The notes beneath the pieces were generated by a model that saw only the letters and a list, made by a program, of their open reading frames with translations, searched no databases and had not been told where the DNA came from. A program made the position numbers and the translations under genes. Shown one piece after another: positions 25,278-33,741 of a stretch of DNA of 64,000 nucleotides (position 1 is the first letter of the stretch; each line of letters starts with the position of its first letter). The DNA lies in the NCBI RefSeq assembly GCF_039533965.1, contig NZ_BAAAUN010000001.1, forward strand, positions 682,001 through 746,000, given 5' to 3'. The DNA comes from Microbacterium luteolum. GTDB taxonomy: Bacteria > Actinomycetota > Actinomycetes > Actinomycetales > Microbacteriaceae.

Positions 25278-26515
25278 TGACCGCAGTCGTCGAACCGGTC
25301 CAGCTGCGCGAGGCTCCGCCGTTCCGCCGCGATCGCCTCACGCATGCGTGGATCGGGGTGAAGGCCCTCTCCGATGCAGGAGATGCGCTCTGGACGATCG
25401 CCCTGGCCTGGACCGCCGTGCAGATCGCCTCGCCAGCCGTCGCCGGCCTGATCGTCGCAGCCGGCACGGTGCCGCGAGCGGTGGTGCTGCTGTTCGGAGG
25501 TGTGATCGCCGACCGGGCCGATGCGCGCCTGGTCATGCTGCTGTTCAACACGATCCGCGTCGGCGTGCTCGTCGCCGTGACGCTCTGGGTTCTCGCGACC
25601 CCGCCGACGGTCGCCGTGCTGCTGTTCGCGGCAATCGCGTTCGGCGTGTGCGACGCCTTCTACGAGCCGTCGGCGGGCACCATCGCGCGCCGACTCGTCC
25701 GAGCATCCGACCTCCCCGCCTACGGGGCCGCGGCGCAGACGGCATCGCGACTGGGCACCATGGGCGGCGCGGCCGTCGGAGGCGTGATCGTCGCGCACGC
25801 CGGGCTCGCCGGGAGTTCAGCGGCGAACGCCGTCACCTTCACCCTGGTCGTCGCGTTCCTCGCGATCTGGCTGCGCCCCCGCTTCCTGCTCGCCCGCGCC
25901 GAGAAGGAATCCGCGCTGCGCGGCATCGCCCGCGGCTTCCGGCATCTCGCCGCCACCCCCACGACGCGCACGCTGGTGCTCGCCCTCTCCGGACTCAACC
26001 TGGCTGTCGGGCCGGCGGTGGGCATCGGGCTCGCACTGCGGGCGCACGACCAGGGGTGGGGCGCGCAGGCCGTCGGACTGTTCGAGGCGCTTCTGGGGCT
26101 CGGCGCGGCGATCGGCGCCGTCTCCGTGGCGAAGTGGCGTCCGCGCCGCGAGGCGGTGGCGGGGTTCTGGGCGCTCGTCGTGCAGGGCGCGGGAATCGTC
26201 GCCCTCGGATTCGGATCGATCTGGACCGTGGCGGTATCCGCCTTCGTCGTCGGGGCGACCGCCGGATACGCCTCGGTGCTGCTGAGTGCGACCTTCTCGG
26301 CGACCGTCGACACGGCTTATCTCGGACGCATGGGTTCGATCACGCGGCTGGGAGACGACTGCCTCATGCCCCTCGCCATGGCGGGGTTCGGTGCGCTGGC
26401 TTCGGCGACCTCCGTCTGGGTGCCCTTCGTGCTCTTCGGGGTCACGATGATGGGGCTGATGATCCTGCCCCTCCGCACCGGCACCTTCCGCGAGATGTCC
26501 CTGCGCTCCGGCTAG
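25277..26515 (+). CDS. MFS transporter, probable drug exporter
   Basis: A 412-residue major-facilitator protein with about 12 hydrophobic helices. The loop FGGVIADRADARLVMLLFNTIRVG between helices 2 and 3 resembles the MFS GxLaDrxGrkxxl motif. It belongs to the branch of single-regulator-controlled exporters with DAGDALWTIALAWTA at the first helix. The start codon overlaps the regulator stop. No terminator is visible after it; instead a degraded copy of the tRNA-Glu flanking sequence follows at once. Confidence 0.85.
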   Translation: MTAVVEPVQLREAPPFRRDRLTHAWIGVKALSDAGDALWTIALAWTAVQIASPAVAGLIVAAGTVPRAVVLLFGGVIADRADARLVMLLFNTIRVGVLVAVTLWVLATPPTVAVLLFAAIAFGVCDAFYEPSAGTIARRLVRASDLPAYGAAAQTASRLGTMGGAAVGGVIVAHAGLAGSSAANAVTFTLVVAFLAIWLRPRFLLARAEKESALRGIARGFRHLAATPTTRTLVLALSGLNLAVGPAVGIGLALRAHDQGWGAQAVGLFEALLGLGAAIGAVSVAKWRPRREAVAGFWALVVQGAGIVALGFGSIWTVAVSAFVVGATAGYASVLLSATFSATVDTAYLGRMGSITRLGDDCLMPLAMAGFGALASATSVWVPFVLFGVTMMGLMILPLRTGTFREMSLRSG

Positions 26516-26522
26516 AGTCGTC

Positions 26523-26573
26523 GGTCGGAGAAACGAAGAAAGTCACCGGCCAACCGGGGGCCGTGTGACCCGC
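26523..26573. repeat. Distal copy of the tRNA-Glu 3'-flank repeat (possible attachment-site scar)
   Basis: GTCGGAGAAACGAAGAAAG and the following bases match 28143-28180 at 34 of 38 positions. After a gap of about ten bases, CGTGTGACCC here matches the same ten bases at 28191-28200, which end inside the tRNA-Glu gene. The stem of the terminator in this copy is broken. The two copies bound a 1.6-kb insert. Confidence 0.6.
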
Positions 26574-26597
26574 CCACGCAATGGCTAGTGTCAGATC

Positions 26598-27821
26598 ATG
26601 AATTCCACCGCCATTCAACCTGGGCCTGCGCTCTCCGCACAGCGCGTCCAGTACCGCGTCGGACACGGCGGCTTCCATGCGACGATCGTTGAGGATGCCT
26701 CCACCAAACAGCACTTGGTCTACGTCTATGACGTGGGGGCCTGCCCAGACGTAGCGCTTCTGGAAGACGCGATCGACCGGTTCGTGAAGCGTCTCGTTGC
26801 GCGAGGGATCAAGCGCCTGCAGTACGTGATCCTGTCTCACATCGACGAGGATCACGTCAGCCGTCTGGATCATCTTCTGGGGAAGCTCGGCGACAAGAAG
26901 ATCGCCGTTGAAACACTGGCTCTGCCGTGGTTGCGAGACACCTCTCGACTCCTTGCACTCAACCGTTCCCCGCGACGCGGTCCATCAACGGTCGTGTATC
27001 AACTACTGCAAGACGACGACAGCGTCGTTCAGTTCGCAACCAACCTCGGAGTCGAGAACGTCCTATTCGTCGAGGGTGAATCTAGCGACGATGGTGGCGG
27101 CACAGACGGGTCCGACGCCGCTCCCTCGACGCCTCGCTCTCACGCATCGAACGCGACATACATCCCCTCAGGCACTCCACTCAAGGTGCCGACCGGTATC
27201 CCTTGGCGGATGCTCATCTCGCACTTGGAGCCGCCGACGCAAACGCTGATGGCGTTTGACAAGCGCGTCATTCAGGTGACCGGGCTAGATCCTGCAGATC
27301 AGAAGAATCACGCCAAACTCATCAAAGATCATCGCTCAGAGATCCGCGCAGCCATGAGATTCGCAGCGAGGAAGACGAAGCTTGATCTGCGCGCGTCGAC
27401 AGTAAGCAATTGGTCATCGCAAAGCCTCTACAGCGCATCGCTCTCGCCATTCGCGCGTCACGTCGTTCCCCACGCACCGGACGATTTCGAGATGGAGTGC
27501 GAGCACGGGTGGCTGCACACTGGCGATCTCCCGCTGGATGTCCCTGACGTCTGGGATGCCTTCGAGACCGCTTGGAATCGCCACCTGCCCGGCGTGGAAG
27601 TTTGCGTCGCTCTCGCGCCGCACCACGGATCGGTTCATGGTCACAACGACGGTCTCTACGTGCGGTTCAACCCCAGCGTGGTGATCTTTCCACTTGGGCT
27701 GTGGAGAGGAAGCCGGCGCGGAAAACCGATGTTCGCAAAGTGGATCAAGCCCATGAACGCTCTCATTGACGTGCGGAAGCATCGAACGATCAAAGTGCGG
27801 ATACTCAACAACCGGGTCTGA
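26598..27821 (+). CDS. ComEC/Rec2-type metallo-beta-lactamase-fold protein
   Basis: A 407-residue soluble protein. The metal-binding loop is SHIDEDHVSRLDHL with His81, Asp83, Asp85 and His86, the ComEC-like HxDxDH form rather than HxHxDH. The later HTGD (307-310) and APHHGS (340-345) motifs also match the hydrolase domain of ComEC/Rec2. A low-complexity insert (about 161-185) splits the fold. There are no membrane helices, so this is a free-standing nuclease or phosphoesterase-type enzyme. Base composition is far lower in GC than its neighbours (29 of 60 at 27301-27360). The ATG follows TAGTGT and six bases. Role unknown; phage defence or nucleotide hydrolysis are guesses. Confidence 0.8.
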   Translation: MNSTAIQPGPALSAQRVQYRVGHGGFHATIVEDASTKQHLVYVYDVGACPDVALLEDAIDRFVKRLVARGIKRLQYVILSHIDEDHVSRLDHLLGKLGDKKIAVETLALPWLRDTSRLLALNRSPRRGPSTVVYQLLQDDDSVVQFATNLGVENVLFVEGESSDDGGGTDGSDAAPSTPRSHASNATYIPSGTPLKVPTGIPWRMLISHLEPPTQTLMAFDKRVIQVTGLDPADQKNHAKLIKDHRSEIRAAMRFAARKTKLDLRASTVSNWSSQSLYSASLSPFARHVVPHAPDDFEMECEHGWLHTGDLPLDVPDVWDAFETAWNRHLPGVEVCVALAPHHGSVHGHNDGLYVRFNPSVVIFPLGLWRGSRRGKPMFAKWIKPMNALIDVRKHRTIKVRILNNRV

Positions 27822-27921
27822 TCACCGCAGACAATGATGTCGGGCGGGCAGGGCATTCGATCCTCACGCTACGGTGTCGACCGCGTAGCGCCTCGCGGGA
27901 GTCGGCGATGAACCAGTCTCG

Positions 27922-28116
27922 CTACCGTGCGGGAATGTGCTCCCAGGAGACGTTGTACACCCGACGTGACTTCTGCATGTCCTGGTAGTAATCCCAGGCC
28001 TGGTCACGACTCGTGAAGATGCGCTCGTCCGTCTGTCCGCCGGAGTCCATAATCGTCCAGGCGACCCGATAGTTGAGAGTCGCATCTTCGTAACCGCTGG
28101 TCGGCTCGTGTCGCAT
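27922..28116 (-). CDS. Small acidic hypothetical protein (64 residues)
   Basis: A 64-residue protein, MRHEPTSGYEDATLNYRVAW at its start, rich in aromatic and charged residues, with no signal or membrane segment. The composition looks like real coding sequence, and a TACCGT box sits exactly six bases before the ATG (leaderless type). It is convergent with the MBL-fold gene inside the insert next to tRNA-Glu. I do not recognise a family. It could be a partner of the MBL protein or a chromosomal gene trapped between repeats. Confidence 0.6.
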   Translation of the reverse strand: MRHEPTSGYEDATLNYRVAWTIMDSGGQTDERIFTSRDQAWDYYQDMQKSRRVYNVSWEHIPAR

Positions 28117-28142
28117 ACAGCGACGGTAGCGTCGAGACAACA

Positions 28143-28200
28143 GTCGGAGATACGAAGAAAGCCCCCGGCGAACCGGGGGCTTTCTGGTGTCGTGTGACCC
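28143..28200. repeat. tRNA-proximal copy of the flanking repeat
   Basis: The intact copy of the repeat seen at 26523-26573. It spans the last six bases of the tRNA-Glu gene, its 3' flank and its terminator. The distal copy lacks about ten bases in the terminator's downstream arm. Confidence 0.6.
28157..28184 (-). terminator. tRNA-Glu terminator
   Basis: A perfect 12-bp stem, GAAAGCCCCCGG with CCGGGGGCTTTC, and a four-base loop. On the minus strand it ends CTTTCTTCG, ten bases past the tRNA 3' end. It is symmetric and could also stop plus-strand transcription from the insert. Confidence 0.85.
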
Positions 28201-28267
28201 CAGCGGGATTCGAACCCGCGTTACCGCCGTGAGAGGGCAGCGTACTAGGCCGCTATACGATGGGGCC
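28195..28267 (-). tRNA. tRNA-Glu (anticodon CUC)
   Basis: 73 nt. Acceptor GGCCCCA pairs with TGGGGTC (one G-T), the T arm is GCGGG-TTCGAAT-CCCGC, and the anticodon arm CTGCC-CTCTCAC-GGCGG puts CUC at 34-36. Discriminator base A; CCA is not encoded. Its 3' end faces the 1.6-kb insert, the usual side for integration at a tRNA gene. Confidence 0.95.
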
Positions 28268-28417
28268 GTCTGGCCGGACGTTTCCGTCCCGCGACAACCG
28301 TTCAAGTATGCCACGACGATTCTCGCTCCGCAAAATCGAGCCGCCCGTCTCGGACTCTCGGGCGTGGCGGGCGGGAATGTGTTTGCCGCCGAGCGTCCGA
28401 AGGGGTTGACTCGTCTC

Positions 28418-29056
28418 ATGCGCGTCACGAAGTTCGAACATGCAACCCTCCGCATCGATGTGAACCAGGACACCCTCCTGGTCGATCCGGGCTCCTTCAC
28501 CTCGCCGCTCGTCGATCTCGGCGGCCTCGTCGGCGTGGTGATCACCCACGAGCACCCGGATCACTGGACTCCCGACCACCTCGATCGCCTTCTGCGCGAT
28601 GCCCCGGGAACCCCGATATACGCGCCCTCCGGCGTCGCGCGCGCTGCCGAGGGGTATGAGATCACCGTGGTGGCTCCCGGCGACACGGTCGAGGTCGGCG
28701 CGTTCACCCTGCGGTTCTTCGGCGGCACGCACGAGGTCATCCACTCCTCGCTCCCGGTCGTCGAGAACGTCGGAGTGCTCGTCAACGATGAGCTCTACTA
28801 CCCGGGCGACTCGTATGCCGTTCCCGAGGGCGTCGAGGTCGACACGCTCGCCGCTCCGCTGGGCGCGCCCTGGCTCAAGATCGGCGAGGCCATGGACTAC
28901 GTGCTCGCCGTCAAGCCGAAGCGCTCGTTCGGCACCCACGACATGACGCTGTCCGTCATCGGCAAGAACATGCACCGCCAGCGGCTGCAGTGGGCGACCG
29001 AGCAGGGCGGCGGCGAGTTCACGGTGCTCGAGCCCGGCGACGCCCTCGACCTGTGA
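28418..29056 (+). CDS. MBL-fold metallo-hydrolase (UPF0173-like)
   Basis: A 212-residue metallo-beta-lactamase-fold enzyme, unlike the larger one before the tRNA. The zinc motif is canonical: THEHPDH with His44, His46, Asp48 and His49; GGTHEVIH and YYPGDSY supply further ligands, and FGTHDM sits near the C-terminus. Close relatives act on small cyclic or ester substrates, but the substrate is not known. AAGGGG lies at ribosome-site distance from the ATG. Its stop overlaps the next gene's GTG start. Confidence 0.85.
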   Translation: MRVTKFEHATLRIDVNQDTLLVDPGSFTSPLVDLGGLVGVVITHEHPDHWTPDHLDRLLRDAPGTPIYAPSGVARAAEGYEITVVAPGDTVEVGAFTLRFFGGTHEVIHSSLPVVENVGVLVNDELYYPGDSYAVPEGVEVDTLAAPLGAPWLKIGEAMDYVLAVKPKRSFGTHDMTLSVIGKNMHRQRLQWATEQGGGEFTVLEPGDALDL

Positions 29057-29592
29057 CCGGATCCGTGCGTCGGCTTCTCCCGCCGCCGACCCCGCGCCTG
29101 CGGTTCCGTGAGATGACCGCTGACGACCTCGATGCGATGGCCGATCTGCTCGGCGACCCCGAGGTCATGGCGTACTACCCGGCTCCGAAGACGCGGCCGG
29201 AGAGTGCCGAGTGGATCGCCCGCATGCGAGATCGGTATGAAACGCACGGTCATGCCCTCTGGATCATCGAGACGCACGAGGGCGTGTTCGTCGGCGATTG
29301 CGGCATCACATGGCAATCGGTCAACGATGCTCCCGTCCTGGAGGTGGGCTACCACGTGCGCCGCTCGATGCAACGACGGGGACTGGCGACGGAAGCGGCA
29401 CGGGCCTGCGTGCACCTCGTCGCGCAGGAGTTCGCACCGACGCTGCTGACCGCGATCATCCATCCGGACAACGCCGCATCCCGCGGCGTCGCCGAGAACC
29501 TCGGCATGACCCACATCGACGACGATCACGCGCATCCATGGATCGTCCGCACGGTGATGGGAATGCAGGTCTCCCCCGTCAGCTCCGCGTGA
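29053..29592 (+). CDS. GNAT-family N-acetyltransferase (RimJ/RimL-like)
   Basis: A 179-residue acetyltransferase of the Acetyltransf_3 type. The opening TPRLRFREMTADDLDAMADLLGDPEVMAYY and the acetyl-CoA loop RRSMQRRGLATEAARACV are characteristic; NAASRGVAENLGM follows. The likely target is an N-terminal amine or a small amine; no proof. The GTG start overlaps the preceding MBL gene stop (GTGA). Its 3' end overlaps pepN by 14 bases tail-to-tail. Confidence 0.85.
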   Translation: MTGSVRRLLPPPTPRLRFREMTADDLDAMADLLGDPEVMAYYPAPKTRPESAEWIARMRDRYETHGHALWIIETHEGVFVGDCGITWQSVNDAPVLEVGYHVRRSMQRRGLATEAARACVHLVAQEFAPTLLTAIIHPDNAASRGVAENLGMTHIDDDHAHPWIVRTVMGMQVSPVSSA

Positions 29593-32065
29593 TCGCCCGC
29601 ACCCGGAGCGAACGCTCCAGGTGGTCGCGCTGCTCGATGACGAGACGCCGGAGCGCGGCCGGAGCCTGCTCGTTCTCGGCGAGCCAGGTGTCCGCGAGCA
29701 CCAGGGACTCGCCCGCGGGGAAGAGGCCGACGACGAGGCGCCGCGCGATCTCGATGCTGCGCGTGCCCCACGCCTCCCCGACCCGGGAGTAGTAGTCCGC
29801 GTCGAACTGCGCGATGAGGTCGCGGCGTCCGCCGGCCCGGAAGCCGGAGATCTCGGCATCCAGGTGATCGTTGCTCAACGAGCGATCACCCCACGCCGCG
29901 TCCCAGGCCGCCCGACGCACGTCCGCATCCGGGCGAGACGACAGGGCGCGCCGCGCTGCCGTGCGACCGCTGCCCGTGTCGTCGCGCGTGAGTTCGGCGT
30001 CGATGTCGTCCGCATCCGCATGGCCGGTCGTGACGAGGGCCGTCAGAAGCTGCCACCGCAGATCGGGATCGACAGTGAGCCCGTCGGGAACCCGGCCGTC
30101 GAGCAGCGCCCGCACCTCCTCATGCCGCACGTCGTCGAAGGCGGATGCCGAGGCGAGCGCCCGCGCCCACGACAGCTGCGAGTCGCTGCCGGCCTCTGCG
30201 GCCTGCAGGGCGCTCCACGTCGCCTCGGTCCATGCACGCTGCTCCTGGACGCGGTGCGCGTCGGGAACGAACTGACGCACCGCCGAGGCGGCGTTGGCGA
30301 GCACGCCGGAGAGCAGGCCGATGTTCGGCTCCCCCGGCGCGTGCGCCCGCACGATCGAGAGATAGCGGCGCGCATCGAGCGCGCCGTCGCGCGTCGCGTT
30401 CCAGATGGACGACCACACGAGGGCCCGCGCGAGCGGATCGTCGATCGCGGACAGCGACTCCTCCACGGTGCGCAGCGAGCGCTCGTCGAGTCGTGCCTTC
30501 GCGTAGGTGAGATCGTCGTCGTTGACGAGCACGAGGTCGGCCTCGCCGAGGTCCAGCTCGGTGATCTCGCCGACGATGTCGAGCTCGACCTGCTCACGCC
30601 GCGCCACGCGACCGTCGACGCGATCGTAGAGTCCGATGCGCAGACGGTGCGGGCGCGGATCCGTCTGCCTCAGCGTGCGACGTCCATCGGCGTCCGTCTC
30701 GATCCACAGGGCCGACACTCCGGATGTCTGCAGCCACGCTCGCGACCAATCGCTCATGTCGCGACCGGAGACGGCACTCAGCTCGACGAGGAAGTCGTCC
30801 AGAGTCGTGTTGCCGAACGCGTTCGCGGCGAAGTACCGGCGCGCGCCCTCGAAGAAGGCGTCGTCGCCGACGAAGGCGACGAGCTGCTTGAGCACAGCCG
30901 CGCCCTTGGCATACGTGATGCCGTCGAAGTTCAGTTTCGCGGCCTCCAGGTCGGTGATGTCGGCGACGATCGGATGCGTGGTCGGCAGCTGGTCCTGCTG
31001 ATACGCCCAGGCCTTGCGGTTCGCGGCGAACTTCACCCAGGCGTCATGGAACCGCGTCGCCACCGCGGAGGCGTGCGAGCCCATGTAGTCCGCGAACGAC
31101 TCCTTCAGCCAGAGGTCGTCCCACCACGTCATCGTGACGAGATCGCCGAACCACATGTGCGCCATCTCGTGGAGGATCGTGTTCGCGCGCGCTGCGCGTT
31201 GGGCATCCGTGGCCGCTCCGCGGGAGATGTAGGCCTCGGTGAAGGTCACGAGGCCCGGGTTCTCCATGGCGCCGAGGTTGTACTCCGGGACGAAGATCTG
31301 GTCGTACTTGCCCCACGGGTACGGGTAGGCGAAGGCATCCGTGAAGAAGTCGAGGCCCTGACGGGTGACCTCGAGGATCTCGTCCGCCTCGAGATGCTGC
31401 GCGAGGGAACGGCGGACGAAGACCCCGAGCGGGGTGCGCTGGTCGTCGCGCTCCCAGGCGCCGTCGACGCGGGCATAGGGGCCGGCGGCGACGACCGTGA
31501 TGTAGCTCGAGATCGGCAGGGTCGGAGCGAACTCCACGTGCTGGACGCCCAGTCCGGGTTCGATGCGCTCCGGCGCCTGGTTCGACAGGACCTCCCAGCC
31601 CGACGGAGCATCCACGACGAACGTGTACGCGGCCTTCATGTCGGGCTGCTCGAAGCAGGCCATCACACGGCGCGAGTCGGCAGGCTCGTACTGCGTGTAC
31701 AGATAGGTCGCATCATCGACAGGATCGTGGAAGCGGTGCAGCCCCTCGCCGGATCGGCTGTACGCGCCGACCGCCTCGACCCGGACCACGTTGGATGCGG
31801 CCAGCCCCGAGAGCGCGATCCGAGATCCGTCGTAGACGACCTCCTGCTCCGCGCCGTTGACGACGACGCGCCGCACTTCTTCGCCGATGAAGTCGACCCA
31901 TGTCGTGTCCGTCGTCGCGTCGAAGTCGAGCGTCGTCGTGGTCGGGAATCCGGTGCGCGCGCGCTCCGGCGCTCCGGTCAGGTCGAGCTCGACACGGATG
32001 GTGCGCACGGTGACCGCTGCGGATCGCGCCGCGGTCTCCTGTCGGCTGAGGTTGGCGGTGTCCAT
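29579..32065 (-). CDS. pepN: Aminopeptidase N (M1 zinc metallopeptidase)
   Basis: Removes N-terminal residues from peptides in the cytoplasm. The 828-residue protein has the exopeptidase motif GAMEN (265-269), the zinc site HEMAH (299-303) followed by WFGDLVT with the third ligand Glu in the next helix (LWLKESFADY), and an ERAP1-like C-terminal helical domain. Length and start (MDTANLSRQE) match actinobacterial PepN. An AAAGGATGGAGG ribosome site precedes the ATG. Confidence 0.95.
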   Translation of the reverse strand: MDTANLSRQETAARSAAVTVRTIRVELDLTGAPERARTGFPTTTTLDFDATTDTTWVDFIGEEVRRVVVNGAEQEVVYDGSRIALSGLAASNVVRVEAVGAYSRSGEGLHRFHDPVDDATYLYTQYEPADSRRVMACFEQPDMKAAYTFVVDAPSGWEVLSNQAPERIEPGLGVQHVEFAPTLPISSYITVVAAGPYARVDGAWERDDQRTPLGVFVRRSLAQHLEADEILEVTRQGLDFFTDAFAYPYPWGKYDQIFVPEYNLGAMENPGLVTFTEAYISRGAATDAQRAARANTILHEMAHMWFGDLVTMTWWDDLWLKESFADYMGSHASAVATRFHDAWVKFAANRKAWAYQQDQLPTTHPIVADITDLEAAKLNFDGITYAKGAAVLKQLVAFVGDDAFFEGARRYFAANAFGNTTLDDFLVELSAVSGRDMSDWSRAWLQTSGVSALWIETDADGRRTLRQTDPRPHRLRIGLYDRVDGRVARREQVELDIVGEITELDLGEADLVLVNDDDLTYAKARLDERSLRTVEESLSAIDDPLARALVWSSIWNATRDGALDARRYLSIVRAHAPGEPNIGLLSGVLANAASAVRQFVPDAHRVQEQRAWTEATWSALQAAEAGSDSQLSWARALASASAFDDVRHEEVRALLDGRVPDGLTVDPDLRWQLLTALVTTGHADADDIDAELTRDDTGSGRTAARRALSSRPDADVRRAAWDAAWGDRSLSNDHLDAEISGFRAGGRRDLIAQFDADYYSRVGEAWGTRSIEIARRLVVGLFPAGESLVLADTWLAENEQAPAALRRLVIEQRDHLERSLRVRAITRS

Positions 32066-32116
32066 GCCTCCATCCTTTCACCCACGTCGCCGGGGGCCGG
32101 ACAGCAGCCTCGCCGT

Positions 32117-33148
32117 TCAGCGCCGCCGTCGGCTCTTGTCGCGACGCCCGCTCTTCTCCCGCCGGTTGGCCTTGCGCGACTTCTCGGGTCCGCCCAGAAG
32201 CCGACGGATGGCCGTCTCGGGACTCACGCTCAGGTCGAGCGTCTGACCGCGGGCGTAGAGCGTGAAGACCCGGGGATCGATGTAGCTCCCTCGAGCGACG
32301 GCCGTCGTGTTCCCCAGCGCTGTCGCGGTCGCCTGGACCGCAAGTCGCTCGGCCTTGGCCCGATCCCCGCGACCATCGAGTTCACCGATACGCGCCAGCG
32401 CATCGGCCGCGGTGATCGTGCCATGGAGCGTGCGGAAGTCCTTCGCCGAGAATGTCGCACCGGTGATCTCGCGCACGTAGGCGTTGACCTCCGCCGGAGT
32501 GATGCGCACACGGCGACGCCCCTTGCGGTACGCCAGCAGGAACTCTCGCGGCCCGCCGGCGGCGAACTCCGTGAGCGCTTCCGCAAGCGAATCGTCGGTG
32601 ATCTCGATCGAGGCCGTCCGACCGCTCTTCGCCGGGAAGGACAGGGCGACATCGCTGCCGTCCAGCTTCACGTCGCGTCGACGCAGAGTCGTCAGACCGC
32701 GGCTGCCGTGCCGCACCAGGTAGCGCTCGGACCCGATGCGGAGTGCGGCATCGTCGAGCAGCCGGAAGGAGATCGCGAGAGCCTTGTCCTTCGTCTGCCC
32801 GTCGTCGCCGAGCGCGCGGGTCACCTGTGCCCGTGCACTGGGGAGTGCGGCGGCGAGATCCAACGCGCGGACGAACTTGCGCCGGTCCCGGGAGACCCGC
32901 CACAGCGGGTGGTAGAGGTACTGCTTACGACCAGCCTCGTCGACGCCCACAGCCTGGATATGGGCCAGCGGATCGGCGGCGATCCAGACGTCGGTCCAGG
33001 CGGGCGGGATCACCAGATCATGGATCCGTTCCCGATCAGCCTCCGGCGCGATCGCCCCTTCCGGGTCTGCGTAGCGGAACCCGGAACCCGATCGCACCCG
33101 CCGGAATCCCGGATCATCCCCGGGAACGACGCGATTCAGTCTCGCCAT
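32117..33148 (-). CDS. DNA topoisomerase IB
   Basis: A 343-residue poxvirus-like type IB topoisomerase that relaxes both positive and negative supercoils. The nucleophile is Tyr289 in GSYIDPRV; catalytic arginines lie in LRIGSERY (Arg137) and KDFRT (Arg239). The N-terminal domain (1-90) has the IPPAWTDVWI motif of the bacterial branch. A Lys/Arg-rich tail (319-343) is common in actinobacterial members. The ATG at 33148 begins MARLNRVVPGDDPG; the frame is open further upstream, but that stretch lacks family features. Confidence 0.92.
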   Translation of the reverse strand: MARLNRVVPGDDPGFRRVRSGSGFRYADPEGAIAPEADRERIHDLVIPPAWTDVWIAADPLAHIQAVGVDEAGRKQYLYHPLWRVSRDRRKFVRALDLAAALPSARAQVTRALGDDGQTKDKALAISFRLLDDAALRIGSERYLVRHGSRGLTTLRRRDVKLDGSDVALSFPAKSGRTASIEITDDSLAEALTEFAAGGPREFLLAYRKGRRRVRITPAEVNAYVREITGATFSAKDFRTLHGTITAADALARIGELDGRGDRAKAERLAVQATATALGNTTAVARGSYIDPRVFTLYARGQTLDLSVSPETAIRRLLGGPEKSRKANRREKSGRRDKSRRRR

Positions 33149-33237
33149 CCGTGCTGCCTCCCTCGACTCGTTCTCGGATCGAGGATGTCGCGCTTCTCCC
33201 GACGGTGAAAGGGAGTGGCGTCGCCTGCTCCTCCGTG

Positions 33238-33732
33238 CTATCGATCGTCGGCGCGAGGTACGGCGAAGGTGCTGCGCATATGGTCGCTCGTGAGGAAATC
33301 CGCGATGCCGATCATGATCAGGCTGAAGACGATCTGCTCGGACACCATCCACAGCGGATACAGGCCGGGGATCGCCGCCATCACGAGCGTGATGACGGGG
33401 AAGATCTGCGCGAACAGCCGCAGCCGCCGATACGCCCAACGCCACCCGCGCTGTGCCCGCCAGGCGAAGTAGAACAACGTGGCGGTCATCGCGAGCACGA
33501 CGAGTGTCCGCATCCAGACGGCGAAGGAGACCGACTCCCCGTCGACGGCCAGCAGCAGCGCGACGGCAACGGCTCCGACACCGATCACGAGCTCTACGAC
33601 GAGGAGCCAGAGGATCCAGGTGAAGGCTCGCACGGTCTTGGGGTGCGTGCGGTCGGCCTCGCTGATCGCGACGCCGGCCTGCCGTCCGCCGGCGATCCGG
33701 TCGAGACGGAGAAAGAGGGATTCCAGAGCCAT
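33238..33732 (-). CDS. Membrane protein of unknown function (four helices)
   Basis: A 164-residue protein with hydrophobic helices at about 38-62, 72-91, 107-123 and 126-147 and an amphipathic N-terminus. A basic stretch (WRAQRGWRWAYRRLR) lies between helices 2 and 3. I do not recognise a family. It is nine bases after the MFS gene on the same strand and 89 bases before topoisomerase IB, so it may share the MFS transcript. Confidence 0.75.
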   Translation of the reverse strand: MALESLFLRLDRIAGGRQAGVAISEADRTHPKTVRAFTWILWLLVVELVIGVGAVAVALLLAVDGESVSFAVWMRTLVVLAMTATLFYFAWRAQRGWRWAYRRLRLFAQIFPVITLVMAAIPGLYPLWMVSEQIVFSLIMIGIADFLTSDHMRSTFAVPRADDR

Positions 33733-33741
33733 GGCTGGAGC

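Noticed and set aside
26516..28200. A complete integrative element at tRNA-Glu
   Set aside because: No integrase, excisionase or replication gene is present and the distal repeat is imperfect; at most it is a remnant or a passively inserted segment.
29621..33208. 1195-codon plus-strand open frame opposite pepN and topoisomerase IB
   Set aside because: High GC keeps antisense frames open. The composition (Arg, His, Asp, Glu and Gly-rich, no folded pattern) is that of a shadow; both minus-strand genes have intact catalytic motifs.
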